Of a DNA stretch of 39,663 nt, positions 15,704 to 23,944 are shown piece after piece. Location of the stretch: assembly GCA_034408745.1 (NCBI GenBank), contig JAWXCM010000063.1, positions 1 through 39,663 on the forward strand. The letters run 5' to 3'. Position 1 is the stretch's first letter; every line of letters begins with the position of its first letter. Source of the stretch: JAWXCM01 sp034408745 (GTDB lineage: Bacteria > Acidobacteriota > Terriglobia > Bryobacterales > Bryobacteraceae). A program made the translations under genes and the position numbers. The notes under the pieces are model-generated. The model was not told the DNA's origin. It ran no database searches and worked only from the letters and a program-made list of their open reading frames with translations.

Positions 15704-16513
15704 TTATTTCCGGCCGCGCCGCGCCACAGCCAGCAGTCCCAGCCCGGCGAGAGACAGCACAACTGACGACGGCTCGGGAACCGCACTCGCCTGCGGCTCG
15801 CCGAAGATGAAGTCATCCATCACCACGCAGTCGATGCAGGCGCCGCTGTTGAAGGCGCCCGACCCTGCCTGAATGTCCACTCGGGCCACGCGCTCCCCGG
15901 CGTCGAACCGCACGCCCAGGAAGCTGAGACTATGGTTGGCGCCCGCCGCAATGCTCGCCTGACCGATCTGCGTGTTGCTCTCGTTGAAGAACGTAAGAAC
16001 GCTGGGAACAGCGTCGGCGTCGGAGAACACTACACCAAACGCATTTGTGGTAGCCACCGTCGACGTGCCCGGCACATAAAACCTCACCGACATCTGGTCG
16101 CTGTTCAGGATCCCAAACACCCTCTGTCCGCTGAACGGCTGAAAGTCCAGCGAGGGATCGAATGACACCAGGTCGGCGAACAACTCCTGTGGAGAGCCGA
16201 CGTCGCCGCTTACGGCGAACCCTGTTCCCGGTGTGGTGAACTCGACGCCACGGGGCGAATTGAAGTTGAAGAAGTTGCTGGGATGCGGATTGCGGAAAGC
16301 CGCACCCACGCCATCCCAGTTGATTTCGCGGCGGCCACTTCCAAACGTGCCGCCGACCCCGTTATTCGTCCCGAGATCCGAGCGAAACTGATCCACAACA
16401 GTCTGAATGGACGCCGGATTCGGACCGTTCGCCGAATAAACAACGGCACCACCGAAAGCCGCTGGCGCCGACGCAATAGTAAGTGCGAGTACAAGGCTCC
16501 GTAAATGTTTCAT
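15704..16513 (-). CDS. PEP-CTERM sorting-domain protein
   Basis: Exported protein of 269 residues with an N-terminal signal peptide (MKHLRSLVLALTIASAPAAF) and a C-terminal PEP-CTERM signal: VPEPSS, a hydrophobic helix (VVLSLAGLGLLAVA) and a basic tail RRGRK. Proteins with this tail are recognised by an exosortase and delivered to the cell surface or the exopolysaccharide layer; no exosortase gene is in the window. The body is rich in Gly, Asn and Phe with beta character and ends in a Cys-x-x-Cys (GACIDCVVMDDFIFGEP). It is not a recognised enzyme. The ATG at 16513 has GGAGG at ideal spacing; the in-frame extension to 16588 is rejected. No partner genes are evident. Confidence 0.8.
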   Translation of the reverse strand: MKHLRSLVLALTIASAPAAFGGAVVYSANGPNPASIQTVVDQFRSDLGTNNGVGGTFGSGRREINWDGVGAAFRNPHPSNFFNFNSPRGVEFTTPGTGFAVSGDVGSPQELFADLVSFDPSLDFQPFSGQRVFGILNSDQMSVRFYVPGTSTVATTNAFGVVFSDADAVPSVLTFFNESNTQIGQASIAAGANHSLSFLGVRFDAGERVARVDIQAGSGAFNSGACIDCVVMDDFIFGEPQASAVPEPSSVVLSLAGLGLLAVARRGRK

Positions 16514-16577
16514 AATCCTCCGAGTCATAACGCGGAGAGACTGGCTAAAACAGCTCAGAGTATCGCGCCCAGCACGC

Positions 16578-18241
16578 TTACCGCACAAGATGCGGAAAAA
16601 CGTAAGCGTAGAGCAGCGTGATCAGGCCCAGCACGGAAGCCAGAAAGATACTGTGCTTCAGCGTGAATCGGAATAGCTTCGATTCGTCGCTCGACGGCAT
16701 ACCGGTCGCCGCGGCCGCCACGGCGATGCTCTGCAGACTGATCATCTTGCCCATCACGCCACCGCTGGAGTTTGCGGCCGCCATCAGGAGCGGGTTCAGC
16801 CCCAGCCGCTCAGCCGTCACCACCTGCAGGTTCCCGAACAGCGCGTTGGCCGACGTATCGGAGCCTGTCAGGAACACGCCAAGCCACCCCAGCATCGAAC
16901 TGAAGAACGGGAACGCCGCACCGGTCGCCGCAAACGCGAGTCCCAGTGTCACCGTCGCCCCGCTGTAGTTCATCAGGAACGCCATGCCGAGCACGGAGCA
17001 AATCGTCAGCGTCGGCAGAGCCAGCTGTCGAGCCGCCGAGCCCACCGCCTTCAAAAACTCGGCAAACGACATCCGGAAAATCAGCGCAGCGCGCCAAAGC
17101 ATGCCAGCATCGCAGCCGTTCCTGAAGCCGTCAGCAGGTTCAGCGTGTAAGTGGCCGCGTACGGTGAGGCCGACTTCACCACCGGCGCCATGCGCTGGAT
17201 CTCATTGTGCAGGCCCGGCCACTTTACCGTCATCACCGTTCCGGCCGTTGCCAGCTTCACCGCGTCCAGGCCGAACGCCACTACAAAAATCACCAGCAGA
17301 ATGTAGGGCGACCAAGCCAGCATCACTTCGCCCGCGGGGTGGCGCTTTACCACGTAGGCGACGCGCTTCCCGCTGCCGCCGGCCGTCGCGGGTGTATCCC
17401 AGTGAGCGCCGGTAAGCTCGAACGCATCGGTGGGTTTCCAGACCATCAGCAGCGCAATCAGCGAACCCATGGCGGCAAACGAACCCAGAATGTCCGTCAG
17501 CTGCGGACCCAGATAGCTCGAGACCAGGAACTGCATCCCGGCAAACGCGACGCCGGCCGCCGCCACAGCGGGAATCACTCCCTTCAGAGCCCGGGGACCA
17601 CCCATCACCATCACCAGGTACGCCGGAATGAACAGCGACACCGGCGCGCAGATACGGCCGACATTGGCGCTCAGGTCCATCAGGCTCAGGTTGGTGATCC
17701 CGGCCAGCGTGATCACCGGAATGCCGATGGACCCAAATGCCACCGGAGCTGTGTTGGCCAGCAGGCAGATTCCCGCGGCGTAAAAGGGCGAAAAACCAAG
17801 CCCGGAAAGCATTGCGGCCGCAATCGCGACCGGTGCGCCGAACCCCGCCGCGCCTTCTATGAACGCACCGAAGGCGAAGGCGATCAGCAGCGCCTGCAGA
17901 CGCCGGTCGTCGGTAAGGCTGCCGACTGAGTCCTTGATGACCTCAAACTTCCCGGTATCCACGGTGATGCGGTATAAGACCACCGCCCAGAACACGATCC
18001 AGGTAATGGGGAAAATTCCGAACGACGCGCCAAGGCTGATCGCCGACGCGACGAGGTTCAGGGGCATCCCATACAGCCCCACGGCGACTACAATCGCCGC
18101 GGTCAGTCCCAGCAGCGCCGACATCCACGAAGGTTTCCGCAATACCCCGAGCAAGAGGAGGAGGGTGAAGATCGGCAGCGAGGCTGCCAGAGCGGACAGG
18201 CTGACGCTGTCCATCAGAGGTTGGTAGTGTTGCTGCCACAT
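16578..18241 (-). pseudogene. lctP: L-lactate permease, interrupted by a frameshift
   Basis: Two overlapping frames together give one LctP-family lactate permease of about 554 residues, the normal family length. The first frame (18241 to 17081) carries the N-terminal two thirds: MWQQHYQPL, the conserved GAFIEGAAGFGAPVAIAAAM and LANTAPVAFGSIGIPV. It ends GTAAMLACFGALR and stops. The second frame (17102 to 16578) continues with ALIFRMSFAEF, LGMAFLMNYSGATVTLG and AANSSGGVMGKMISLQS. The family would run straight through, so one nucleotide is missing (or two are extra) in the GCGCTGCGCTG tract near 17085. Either the gene is inactivated or the base call is wrong. An intact protein would be a 12-14-helix proton-coupled lactate/glycolate importer of the inner membrane. 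Confidence 0.85.
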
Positions 18242-18298
18242 ACGAGGGTTCGATTATTTCACGAAATGTTCTCAGGTTGTAGATTGTATAAAGAGCCG

Positions 18299-19519
18299 AT
18301 GACACGACGCCGTTTGGGAATGCTGCTGGCCGCCGCCGCCACCGTCACCGGGCAGGGTGCCTCCGCGCCGGTAAGAGCGATAACAAAAGGGCCAAAACAC
18401 CACTGGTTCGGCTACTACGATAAGTGGCAGTTCGACTCCACGGACCGTTACGTCCTTGGAATGCAGGTCGATTTTGAACACCGTTCGCCGAAGCCGGAAG
18501 ATGCCATTCGCCTCGGCATGATCGATCTTGAGGATAATGACCGCTGGACCGACATCGGCGAATCCAGAGCCTGGTGCTGGCAGCAGGGCTGCATGCTCCA
18601 GTGGCTGCCTGGCTCAAAGGACGAGGTCATCTGGAACGACCGCGAGGATGGGCAGTACGTCTCGCGCATCGTGAATGTGAAGTCAGGCAGGAAGCGCACG
18701 ATTCCAGCGCCTGTCTATGCCATTCGGCCCGACGGGAAGGAAGCGGTCGCTCCCGACTTCCGCCGACTCCAGCACCTTCGCCCCGGATACGGATACGCCG
18801 GGATTCCCGATCCGAACCGCACGGCCGTCAAACCGAAGGACGCCGGAATCTGGCGCACAGACCTGGTATCGGGGAAAACGGAACTGGCGATTCCGTTCGC
18901 CCAGGTCGCCGACATGCCCGCGCCCGGTCTGGACAGTGGCAACTCGCTCCACTGGTTTAATCACCTGCTCTATTCGCCATCGGGACACCGATTCATTTTT
19001 CTGCACCGCTGGCAGGGTCCGCAACACAAGACGTTTCAGACCAGAATGCTGACCGCTGACAAAAATTGTCAGGATCTGTTTGTCCTCGACCCGCACGGAA
19101 AAACTTCACATTTCATCTGGAGAGACAGCCGTCATATACTGGCGTGGGCGTTTCATCCGTCGCGCGGGGATAAATTCTATCTGTACCAGGACAAAACAGC
19201 GAACGTGGAATGCGTGGGGCCCGACGCCATGACCGTAAATGGTCACTGTACCTATCTGCCGAAAACTGGGAATCGGTGGATACTGAACGATACCTACCCG
19301 GACAAGGAGCGGTTGCAGCACGTGTACCTGTTCGACACCAAAACAGGCCGGAAAGTGGCACTCGGAGACTTCCTGTCGCCGAAGGAGTACGCCGGCGAAT
19401 GGCGCTGCGACACACACCCGAGGTTCAGCCGGAGCGGCAGAATGGCGGTGATCGATTCCACCCACTCCGGAAGCGGACGGCAGCTCTATCTCATCGACCT
19501 CAGAAAGGCGATCGGCTAA
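18299..19519 (+). CDS. Exported beta-propeller-like protein of unknown function
   Basis: About 406 residues. The ATG at 18299 gives MTRRRLGMLLAAAATVTGQG, a short signal with a three-arginine motif (possible Tat export); the frame is open upstream but lacks a signal there. The mature part looks like a TolB/WD40-type propeller with repeated Asp-Gly/Asp-Leu turns and many aromatic residues (HHWFGYYDKWQFDSTDRYVL, VIWNDREDGQYVSRIV, LHWFNHLLYSPSGHRFIFLH, WAFHPSRGDKFYLYQD). It resembles periplasmic proteins annotated as TolB-like or oligogalacturonate-lyase-like propellers, but I cannot name an activity. It is divergent from lctP (57 nt apart) and 12 nt upstream of the J-like membrane protein, so the last two are probably co-transcribed. 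Confidence 0.6.
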   Translation: MTRRRLGMLLAAAATVTGQGASAPVRAITKGPKHHWFGYYDKWQFDSTDRYVLGMQVDFEHRSPKPEDAIRLGMIDLEDNDRWTDIGESRAWCWQQGCMLQWLPGSKDEVIWNDREDGQYVSRIVNVKSGRKRTIPAPVYAIRPDGKEAVAPDFRRLQHLRPGYGYAGIPDPNRTAVKPKDAGIWRTDLVSGKTELAIPFAQVADMPAPGLDSGNSLHWFNHLLYSPSGHRFIFLHRWQGPQHKTFQTRMLTADKNCQDLFVLDPHGKTSHFIWRDSRHILAWAFHPSRGDKFYLYQDKTANVECVGPDAMTVNGHCTYLPKTGNRWILNDTYPDKERLQHVYLFDTKTGRKVALGDFLSPKEYAGEWRCDTHPRFSRSGRMAVIDSTHSGSGRQLYLIDLRKAIG

Positions 19520-19531
19520 ACCTCCTGCACG

Positions 19532-20902
19532 ATGAGCCCGCGCGAAGCATTCGAGACCCTCGGCCTCCCCCTGACAGCTACTCCCGCTGAGGCAAAAGCT
19601 GCATGGCATACCCTCGCGCGAACCCTCCACAGCGATTTTCACCAGGATAAAGAGGTCGAGCAGCGGGAAATTCTGGAAAATTCGCTTCGGCGCATCAACG
19701 CAGCTTACGATTTTCTAAAGCATTTTTACGATTTACCAGCCGCTCAGCGCGCCCGCATGCTGGGAACACTGCCGGTGGAGCCCGATCTTCGCCCTCCGCC
19801 CTTGCGGCCCGCTCAGCCCGAATCCCGGATCCGCCGCAAGAGGGCTCGCCGAACGCCGGTCTGGGTCATGGTTTCCGGGGCCATCATCCCGCTCGCCATA
19901 ACCGGCTGGCTACTCCAGGATCACTTCGACGACCGGCATGAAACGCCCAGCCGCACCCCCGTACAGGCTCCCCTCACCGGTCCAGCACCTGTGTCGGGCG
20001 ACCCGAGGCTGTGGATCGGAAAGCAGGTGGCCATCGTGAACTGCGCCGGGAAGTCGGCCTGCAATGATCCCGACTGCGCGGCGGGTCCCCTGCTCAAGTC
20101 CCTGCGTGGTTTCTACGGCTTTCGCGACGCATGGGCTTTGTATGGAACGCCCGACAGCCAGAAAACCGGTCTGATCTTCAGCGAAATTCTGCCCACCCTC
20201 CGTCCCGACCATTTCTCCGTACGGCCGGTGATCGTGGTAGCCGACACACTCGCCGGCGCGACCAGACGAATCGAGGGCCGCCGGAATCCGGGCAACGCCT
20301 GCCGCTTCACCTTCGGCGGCCCCATGACCATTACGGGCTACGCAGGGCCGCTGTATCCGGAAACGAAGTCAGTGGGGCAGGAGGAGGAAGTCGTCCTCCA
20401 GCTCGACGAAATCCATCAGCGCGGTGAGGATGACGACACCATGGTCGCAGAGTTCGAGGAGCCCGAGTCCGGCCGAAAGTACCACTTCGAGTATGGCTTC
20501 CGACGAGATTCCATCGAAGGCCCAATGGTCTCCGGGGCGCCCATTTACAACAGCGACGCCGGCAGCCTGTATAAAGTGAAATTCCGGCGCGTGGAATACG
20601 TGCGCAACGGCGAGTTGTACGCCGCCAACCACGAATTTGTTCACGTAACCCGGCTCACGGGCGAGCGGGAATCGAAGCAATATCTGAACACGCCACTGAT
20701 GGGCAATCCGAAGAAAGCCATCCGTGCCCTCGAGCGAGTCGACCTGGCGGGCATCCGGCAGTGCCAGACCATCGTCAATGATCCGGCGTCCTACACCGCC
20801 TGCGCCTTCCGCCTCATTCAGAAGCTGGAAGCCTCAGGCCGCATCAACGCCATGACGTCTCAGGATCTCCGCTACCGTGTGCGCAACCTGACCATGGAAT
20901 AA
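19532..20902 (+). CDS. Membrane protein with an HPD-less J-like domain
   Basis: 456 residues. Residues 1-70 match the J-domain pattern (EAFETLGLPLTATPAEAKAA, then HTLARTLHSDFHQDKE and a helix INAAYDFLKHFYD), but the DnaK-activating His-Pro-Asp is His-Ser-Asp (33-35), so DnaK stimulation is doubtful. A proline- and arginine-rich linker precedes one membrane helix at about 109-129 (VWVMVSGAIIPLAITGWLLQ). The C-terminal ~320 residues would be periplasmic, contain a cluster of cysteines (CAGKSACNDPDCAAG) and have no domain I recognise. It lies 12 nt after the propeller-like gene and convergent with dnaJ. No strong ribosome-binding site is visible, so translation may be coupled to the upstream gene. 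Confidence 0.6.
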   Translation: MSPREAFETLGLPLTATPAEAKAAWHTLARTLHSDFHQDKEVEQREILENSLRRINAAYDFLKHFYDLPAAQRARMLGTLPVEPDLRPPPLRPAQPESRIRRKRARRTPVWVMVSGAIIPLAITGWLLQDHFDDRHETPSRTPVQAPLTGPAPVSGDPRLWIGKQVAIVNCAGKSACNDPDCAAGPLLKSLRGFYGFRDAWALYGTPDSQKTGLIFSEILPTLRPDHFSVRPVIVVADTLAGATRRIEGRRNPGNACRFTFGGPMTITGYAGPLYPETKSVGQEEEVVLQLDEIHQRGEDDDTMVAEFEEPESGRKYHFEYGFRRDSIEGPMVSGAPIYNSDAGSLYKVKFRRVEYVRNGELYAANHEFVHVTRLTGERESKQYLNTPLMGNPKKAIRALERVDLAGIRQCQTIVNDPASYTACAFRLIQKLEASGRINAMTSQDLRYRVRNLTME

Positions 20903-20934
20903 ATGGGCGTCGAAGGACCTCGCCGATCCCCGGT

Positions 20935-20962
20935 GCGTAACTTCGCAGCCTGTTCGTTACGC
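20935..20962. terminator. Inverted repeat between convergent genes
   Basis: GCGTAAC (20935-20941) and GTTACGC (20956-20962) form a 7-bp stem with a 14-nt loop, overlapping the dnaJ stop codon. It lies between two convergent genes and may help end transcription from either side, but there is no T-run on either strand. Confidence 0.35.
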
Positions 20963-22087
20963 GAAGAAGTCCTTCACCTTCTCAAACACGCTCTTCTCCG
21001 AAAGCGCGTTGTCGAGCGGCAAGGTATCCCGCAGCTGTTCCATCAGCTTCCGCTGCTCCCGGCTCAGTTTCTTCGGCACCTGCACCTTGATGTGCACAAA
21101 CAGATCCCCGCGCCCCGACCCATTCAGCCGCGGCACGCCGAGCCCCTTCAGCCGTACTTTCTCGCCATGTTGCGTGCCTTCCGGGATTCGAACCACCTGG
21201 TCCCCGTCCAGCGTCGTCACTTCCAGCTCGGTTCCCAGCGCCGCCTGCGCCACATTCACCGGAACCGTGCAGTGCAGGTCCTGCTCCTGGCGCTCGAACA
21301 CCGGGTGTTCCTTGACGCTGAGGAACACGTACAAATCGCCGTGCGGCCCGCTATTCGTCCCCGGCTGGCCCTCGCCCGTCAGCCGCACCCGGGTACCCGT
21401 GTCGACACCCGCCGGAATCTCCACTTTCAGCTTACGGTCGCGCCGGATCCACGCCTCGCCCTTGCATTTGGTGCAGGGTCGGCGAATAATCTGCCCCCGC
21501 CCGTTGCATTGCGAACACGTCCGACGAACCGACAGGAAGCTCTGCTGGTAGATGACCTCGCCTTTGCCACGGCACACGGGGCAAACGGTCAGCCCGTCTT
21601 CCGGCTCCGCACCCGTTGCCGAGCAGCGGTCGCAGGGATCGGTCCGCGGCGCCTGGATCTCCGCTGCGAGGCCGTTCATCATGTCCTCAAAAGAAATCTC
21701 AAGGTCGTACCGAATATCGTCGCCGCGCTGCGCCCGGTTCCGTCTCCGGCCACCGCCCTGTCCGCCGAACGCATCGCCGAACAAATCGCCAAAAATGTCG
21801 CTGAAGTCGCTGAACGCGTTGGGGTCGAAGCCACCCGCTCCGCCCGCCGCACCCTGAAGTCCCTGGTGCCCATAGCGGTCGTAGGCAGCGCGTTTCTGGC
21901 CGTCGCTGAGTACGCTGTACGCCTCGGCGGCCTCTTTGAACTTCTCCTCGGCCTCATGGTCACCCGGATTCCGATCCGGATGGAACTTGAGGGCGAGCTT
22001 GCGGTAGGCGCCTTTCAGCGTCTGGTCGTCGGCTCCCCGCTCAACGCCAAGTACTTCGTAGTAGTCTCTTTTGGTCACTTCCGGCAT
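20957..22087 (-). CDS. dnaJ: Chaperone protein DnaJ (Hsp40)
   Basis: Full type I DnaJ of 376 residues, the co-chaperone that delivers substrates to DnaK and stimulates its ATPase. The J domain has an intact HPD (36-38) in LALKFHPDRN. A Gly/Phe-rich region follows (FGDLFGDAFGGQGGG), then the zinc-finger domain with four Cys-x-x-Cys motifs (CDRC, CPVC, CSQC, CTKC). The last repeat reads CTKCKGEAW and the first lacks the usual second glycine (CSATG), small variations. The C-terminal substrate-binding domains end in VFEKVKDFFA. It is the third gene of hrcA-grpE-dnaJ, 10 nt after grpE. Confidence 0.95.
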   Translation of the reverse strand: MPEVTKRDYYEVLGVERGADDQTLKGAYRKLALKFHPDRNPGDHEAEEKFKEAAEAYSVLSDGQKRAAYDRYGHQGLQGAAGGAGGFDPNAFSDFSDIFGDLFGDAFGGQGGGRRRNRAQRGDDIRYDLEISFEDMMNGLAAEIQAPRTDPCDRCSATGAEPEDGLTVCPVCRGKGEVIYQQSFLSVRRTCSQCNGRGQIIRRPCTKCKGEAWIRRDRKLKVEIPAGVDTGTRVRLTGEGQPGTNSGPHGDLYVFLSVKEHPVFERQEQDLHCTVPVNVAQAALGTELEVTTLDGDQVVRIPEGTQHGEKVRLKGLGVPRLNGSGRGDLFVHIKVQVPKKLSREQRKLMEQLRDTLPLDNALSEKSVFEKVKDFFA

Positions 22088-22097
22088 TACCCTGTTC

Positions 22098-22643
22098 TTA
22101 CTGCTTCACTGCGACCTGAACCATGGACGGACGCAGCAGCCGCCCCTTGAACCGGTAACCCTTTTGATATTCCTGAACCACCGTGCCGTCTTCATGGTCT
22201 GCCGACTCGATGCGTCCTATTGCTTCATGCAGGTGCGGGTCGAACGCCTGGCCGACGGTCTCAATCGGCTCCAGACCCTGTTTCTTCAGCGTCTCTACCA
22301 TACGGCCGTAAATCAGCTCGATGCCCCGAACCAGCTCGTTCTCAGCGCCCGCGGCGGCCTTCAGAGCGCGCTCAAAGTCGTCGAGCATCGGGAGCAAAGA
22401 CCGTACCGTCATCTCGCCCGCATACTCGGCGTACTCCATCCGCTCGCGCTCACTCCGCTTCCGGAAGTTGTCGAACTCAGCCTGCATCCGCATCAGACGG
22501 TCCTGCAGCTCCGCCTTCTGCTGCTTCACCTCAGCGATCTCCGCAGCCAGTACAGCGTTCTCATTTGCGCCCGTTTCCCCCGTTGAGGTGGTTTCCGGCG
22601 ACTCCGGCGTTTCGACACCGGTACTCTGCACGTTATCTTCCAT
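22098..22643 (-). CDS. grpE: Nucleotide exchange factor GrpE
   Basis: Nucleotide exchange factor of DnaK, 181 residues. A disordered acidic N-terminus is followed by the long dimerising helix (AEIAEVKQQKAELQDRLMRM, then QAEFDNFRKRSERERMEYAE) and the C-terminal beta-wing ending YRFKGRLLRPSMVQV, with the conserved FDPHLHEAIG segment. The ATG at 22643 was chosen over the TTG at 22670. It lies 42 nt after hrcA and 10 nt before dnaJ, in one operon. Confidence 0.94.
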   Translation of the reverse strand: MEDNVQSTGVETPESPETTSTGETGANENAVLAAEIAEVKQQKAELQDRLMRMQAEFDNFRKRSERERMEYAEYAGEMTVRSLLPMLDDFERALKAAAGAENELVRGIELIYGRMVETLKKQGLEPIETVGQAFDPHLHEAIGRIESADHEDGTVVQEYQKGYRFKGRLLRPSMVQVAVKQ

Positions 22644-22685
22644 AGAACTAGTCAAGTTTAATTTTATCAAGGAAGTACGCTCTTA

Positions 22686-23723
22686 CTAGACCTGAGCGTT
22701 CTGGAACGCCTGGCCGATGTGTAAAACGGCGGAGATGACACGCTCGTAATCCATTCGAATCGGTCCAAGGACAGCAAACTTGCCCGAGGCTCCGCCAGGC
22801 AGCTGGACGTTGATACCAATAATCGCCAGCTCACTCATAAACGGATGCGCCTCGCTTAGTCCCACACGAACGGCCACCTCGCCATGCGGCTCTTCCAAAA
22901 ACCGCTCCAGCAGGTGCAGGATCTTTTTCTTCTGCTCAAGAGCGCGAAACAGCTCGCGCATCTTCTCGTGGGTCAGATGCAGATCCAGCCCAATGAGATT
23001 CGACGTCCCGTCCATGTGAATTTCCGGCGCCAGATCGAAATCCAGCGCGCCCTGATCGTAGAGCGTCTGCAGCCGCCGCAAAATCGAGTCGAACGTGGCG
23101 CGTTCCTCATGGAGTCGCAATTCCAGTTCCCGCCGGACATCGGTCAGCAGCCAGCCCGAAAAGTTGCGGTTGATGTAATTGCGAATCTCCTGCAATTCGT
23201 CCTGCGTCACCGGCTCCTGCATCGGAACCACCCGGTTGTGAACCATGTGGTCGCGCGTCGCCACAATCATCAGCACCCGCCTATCCGCCAGCGCCAGCAA
23301 ATCCACCTGATCCAGCGTCTGGCTCAAAGTCGGAATCGCCGCGGCAATCGCGAAGCCGCTGGTCATTTCCATCAGCAACTGCGACGTCTTTTCCACCCGG
23401 GCCTGCACCGTCTCCAGACGGTTTAGCTCAAGGCGGATACGCTCCAGTTCCGCCACAGCCGTACGGCGCGCGCCAAGAGATTTGATATAGCTGTGGAATG
23501 CCTTCTCAGTCGGCAGACGGCCAGCCGAAGTGTGTGGCTGCGAGAGGTAGCCGCCCTCTTCCAGATCCGCCATCACATTACGCACGGAAGCCGCACTGAT
23601 GCTCTCCCGGATTCGCTTTGCGATCGTACGCGAGGCTACCGGTTCTCCCGATTCGATGTACTGCTCGACAATCGAATGAAGAATGGAAACGTGCCGTGAC
23701 TGGGGCGCAGGGGGACGACTCAC
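22686..23723 (-). CDS. hrcA: Heat-inducible transcription repressor HrcA
   Basis: Repressor of class I heat-shock genes that normally binds the CIRCE inverted repeat. About 345 residues: an N-terminal winged helix (HSIVEQYIESGEPVASRTIA and ISAASVRNVMADLEEGGYLS, then HTSAGRLPT), a GAF-like middle domain and a C-terminal part ending GPIRMDYERVISAVLHIGQA, all typical. The GTG at 23723 is preferred (GGAGG 12 nt upstream); a TTG at 23735 directly abuts that GGAGG and is unlikely. It leads the operon with grpE and dnaJ. A vegetative promoter lies just upstream, but I find no CIRCE consensus in the leader (see findings). Confidence 0.92.
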   Translation of the reverse strand: MSRPPAPQSRHVSILHSIVEQYIESGEPVASRTIAKRIRESISAASVRNVMADLEEGGYLSQPHTSAGRLPTEKAFHSYIKSLGARRTAVAELERIRLELNRLETVQARVEKTSQLLMEMTSGFAIAAAIPTLSQTLDQVDLLALADRRVLMIVATRDHMVHNRVVPMQEPVTQDELQEIRNYINRNFSGWLLTDVRRELELRLHEERATFDSILRRLQTLYDQGALDFDLAPEIHMDGTSNLIGLDLHLTHEKMRELFRALEQKKKILHLLERFLEEPHGEVAVRVGLSEAHPFMSELAIIGINVQLPGGASGKFAVLGPIRMDYERVISAVLHIGQAFQNAQV

Positions 23724-23750
23724 CGAATCCCACAACCTCCGAAACTTCTA

Positions 23751-23779
23751 ATTGTATGTAACAGCAATCTCTGTAGCAA
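23751..23779 (-). promoter_or_regulatory. Sigma-70-type promoter of hrcA-grpE-dnaJ
   Basis: On the minus strand TTGCTA (23779-23774) and TACAAT (23756-23751) are separated by exactly 17 nt. The predicted start point is near 23744, giving a leader of about 20 nt with GGAGG. Spacing and hexamers agree with a vegetative promoter rather than a heat-shock-sigma one. Confidence 0.6.
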
Positions 23780-23815
23780 GCAACCGACCTTGAGAGCGGC
23801 AGGCAAAGGCCCACA

Positions 23816-23844
23816 CTCACCTTAACACCACCGTGACAGGTAAG
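23816..23844. promoter_or_regulatory. Imperfect inverted repeat in the hrcA / kinase intergenic region
   Basis: CTCACCT (23816-23822) and AGGTAAG (23838-23844) form an imperfect inverted repeat with a 15-nt spacer, upstream of the hrcA -35 and between the divergent genes. It does not match CIRCE. It may be an operator for either gene or chance. Confidence 0.2.
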
Positions 23845-23944
23845 CCCGATAGAACTAACTGTAGAACCGTACTACGAGCAAGACGTTTGCTGATAAACTG
23901 TTCATAGTTGTAAGAAGTCGTCCACCGTCAGCTCTGGTCGCCGT

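Noticed and set aside
21170..21210. GGGATTCGAACCACC, resembling the T-arm of a tRNA
   Set aside because: It lies inside dnaJ, in frame with a conserved coding segment, and no cloverleaf can be folded around it.
23724..23944. CIRCE operator upstream of hrcA
   Set aside because: I looked for TTAGCACTC-N9-GAGTGCTAA and near matches on both strands and found none.
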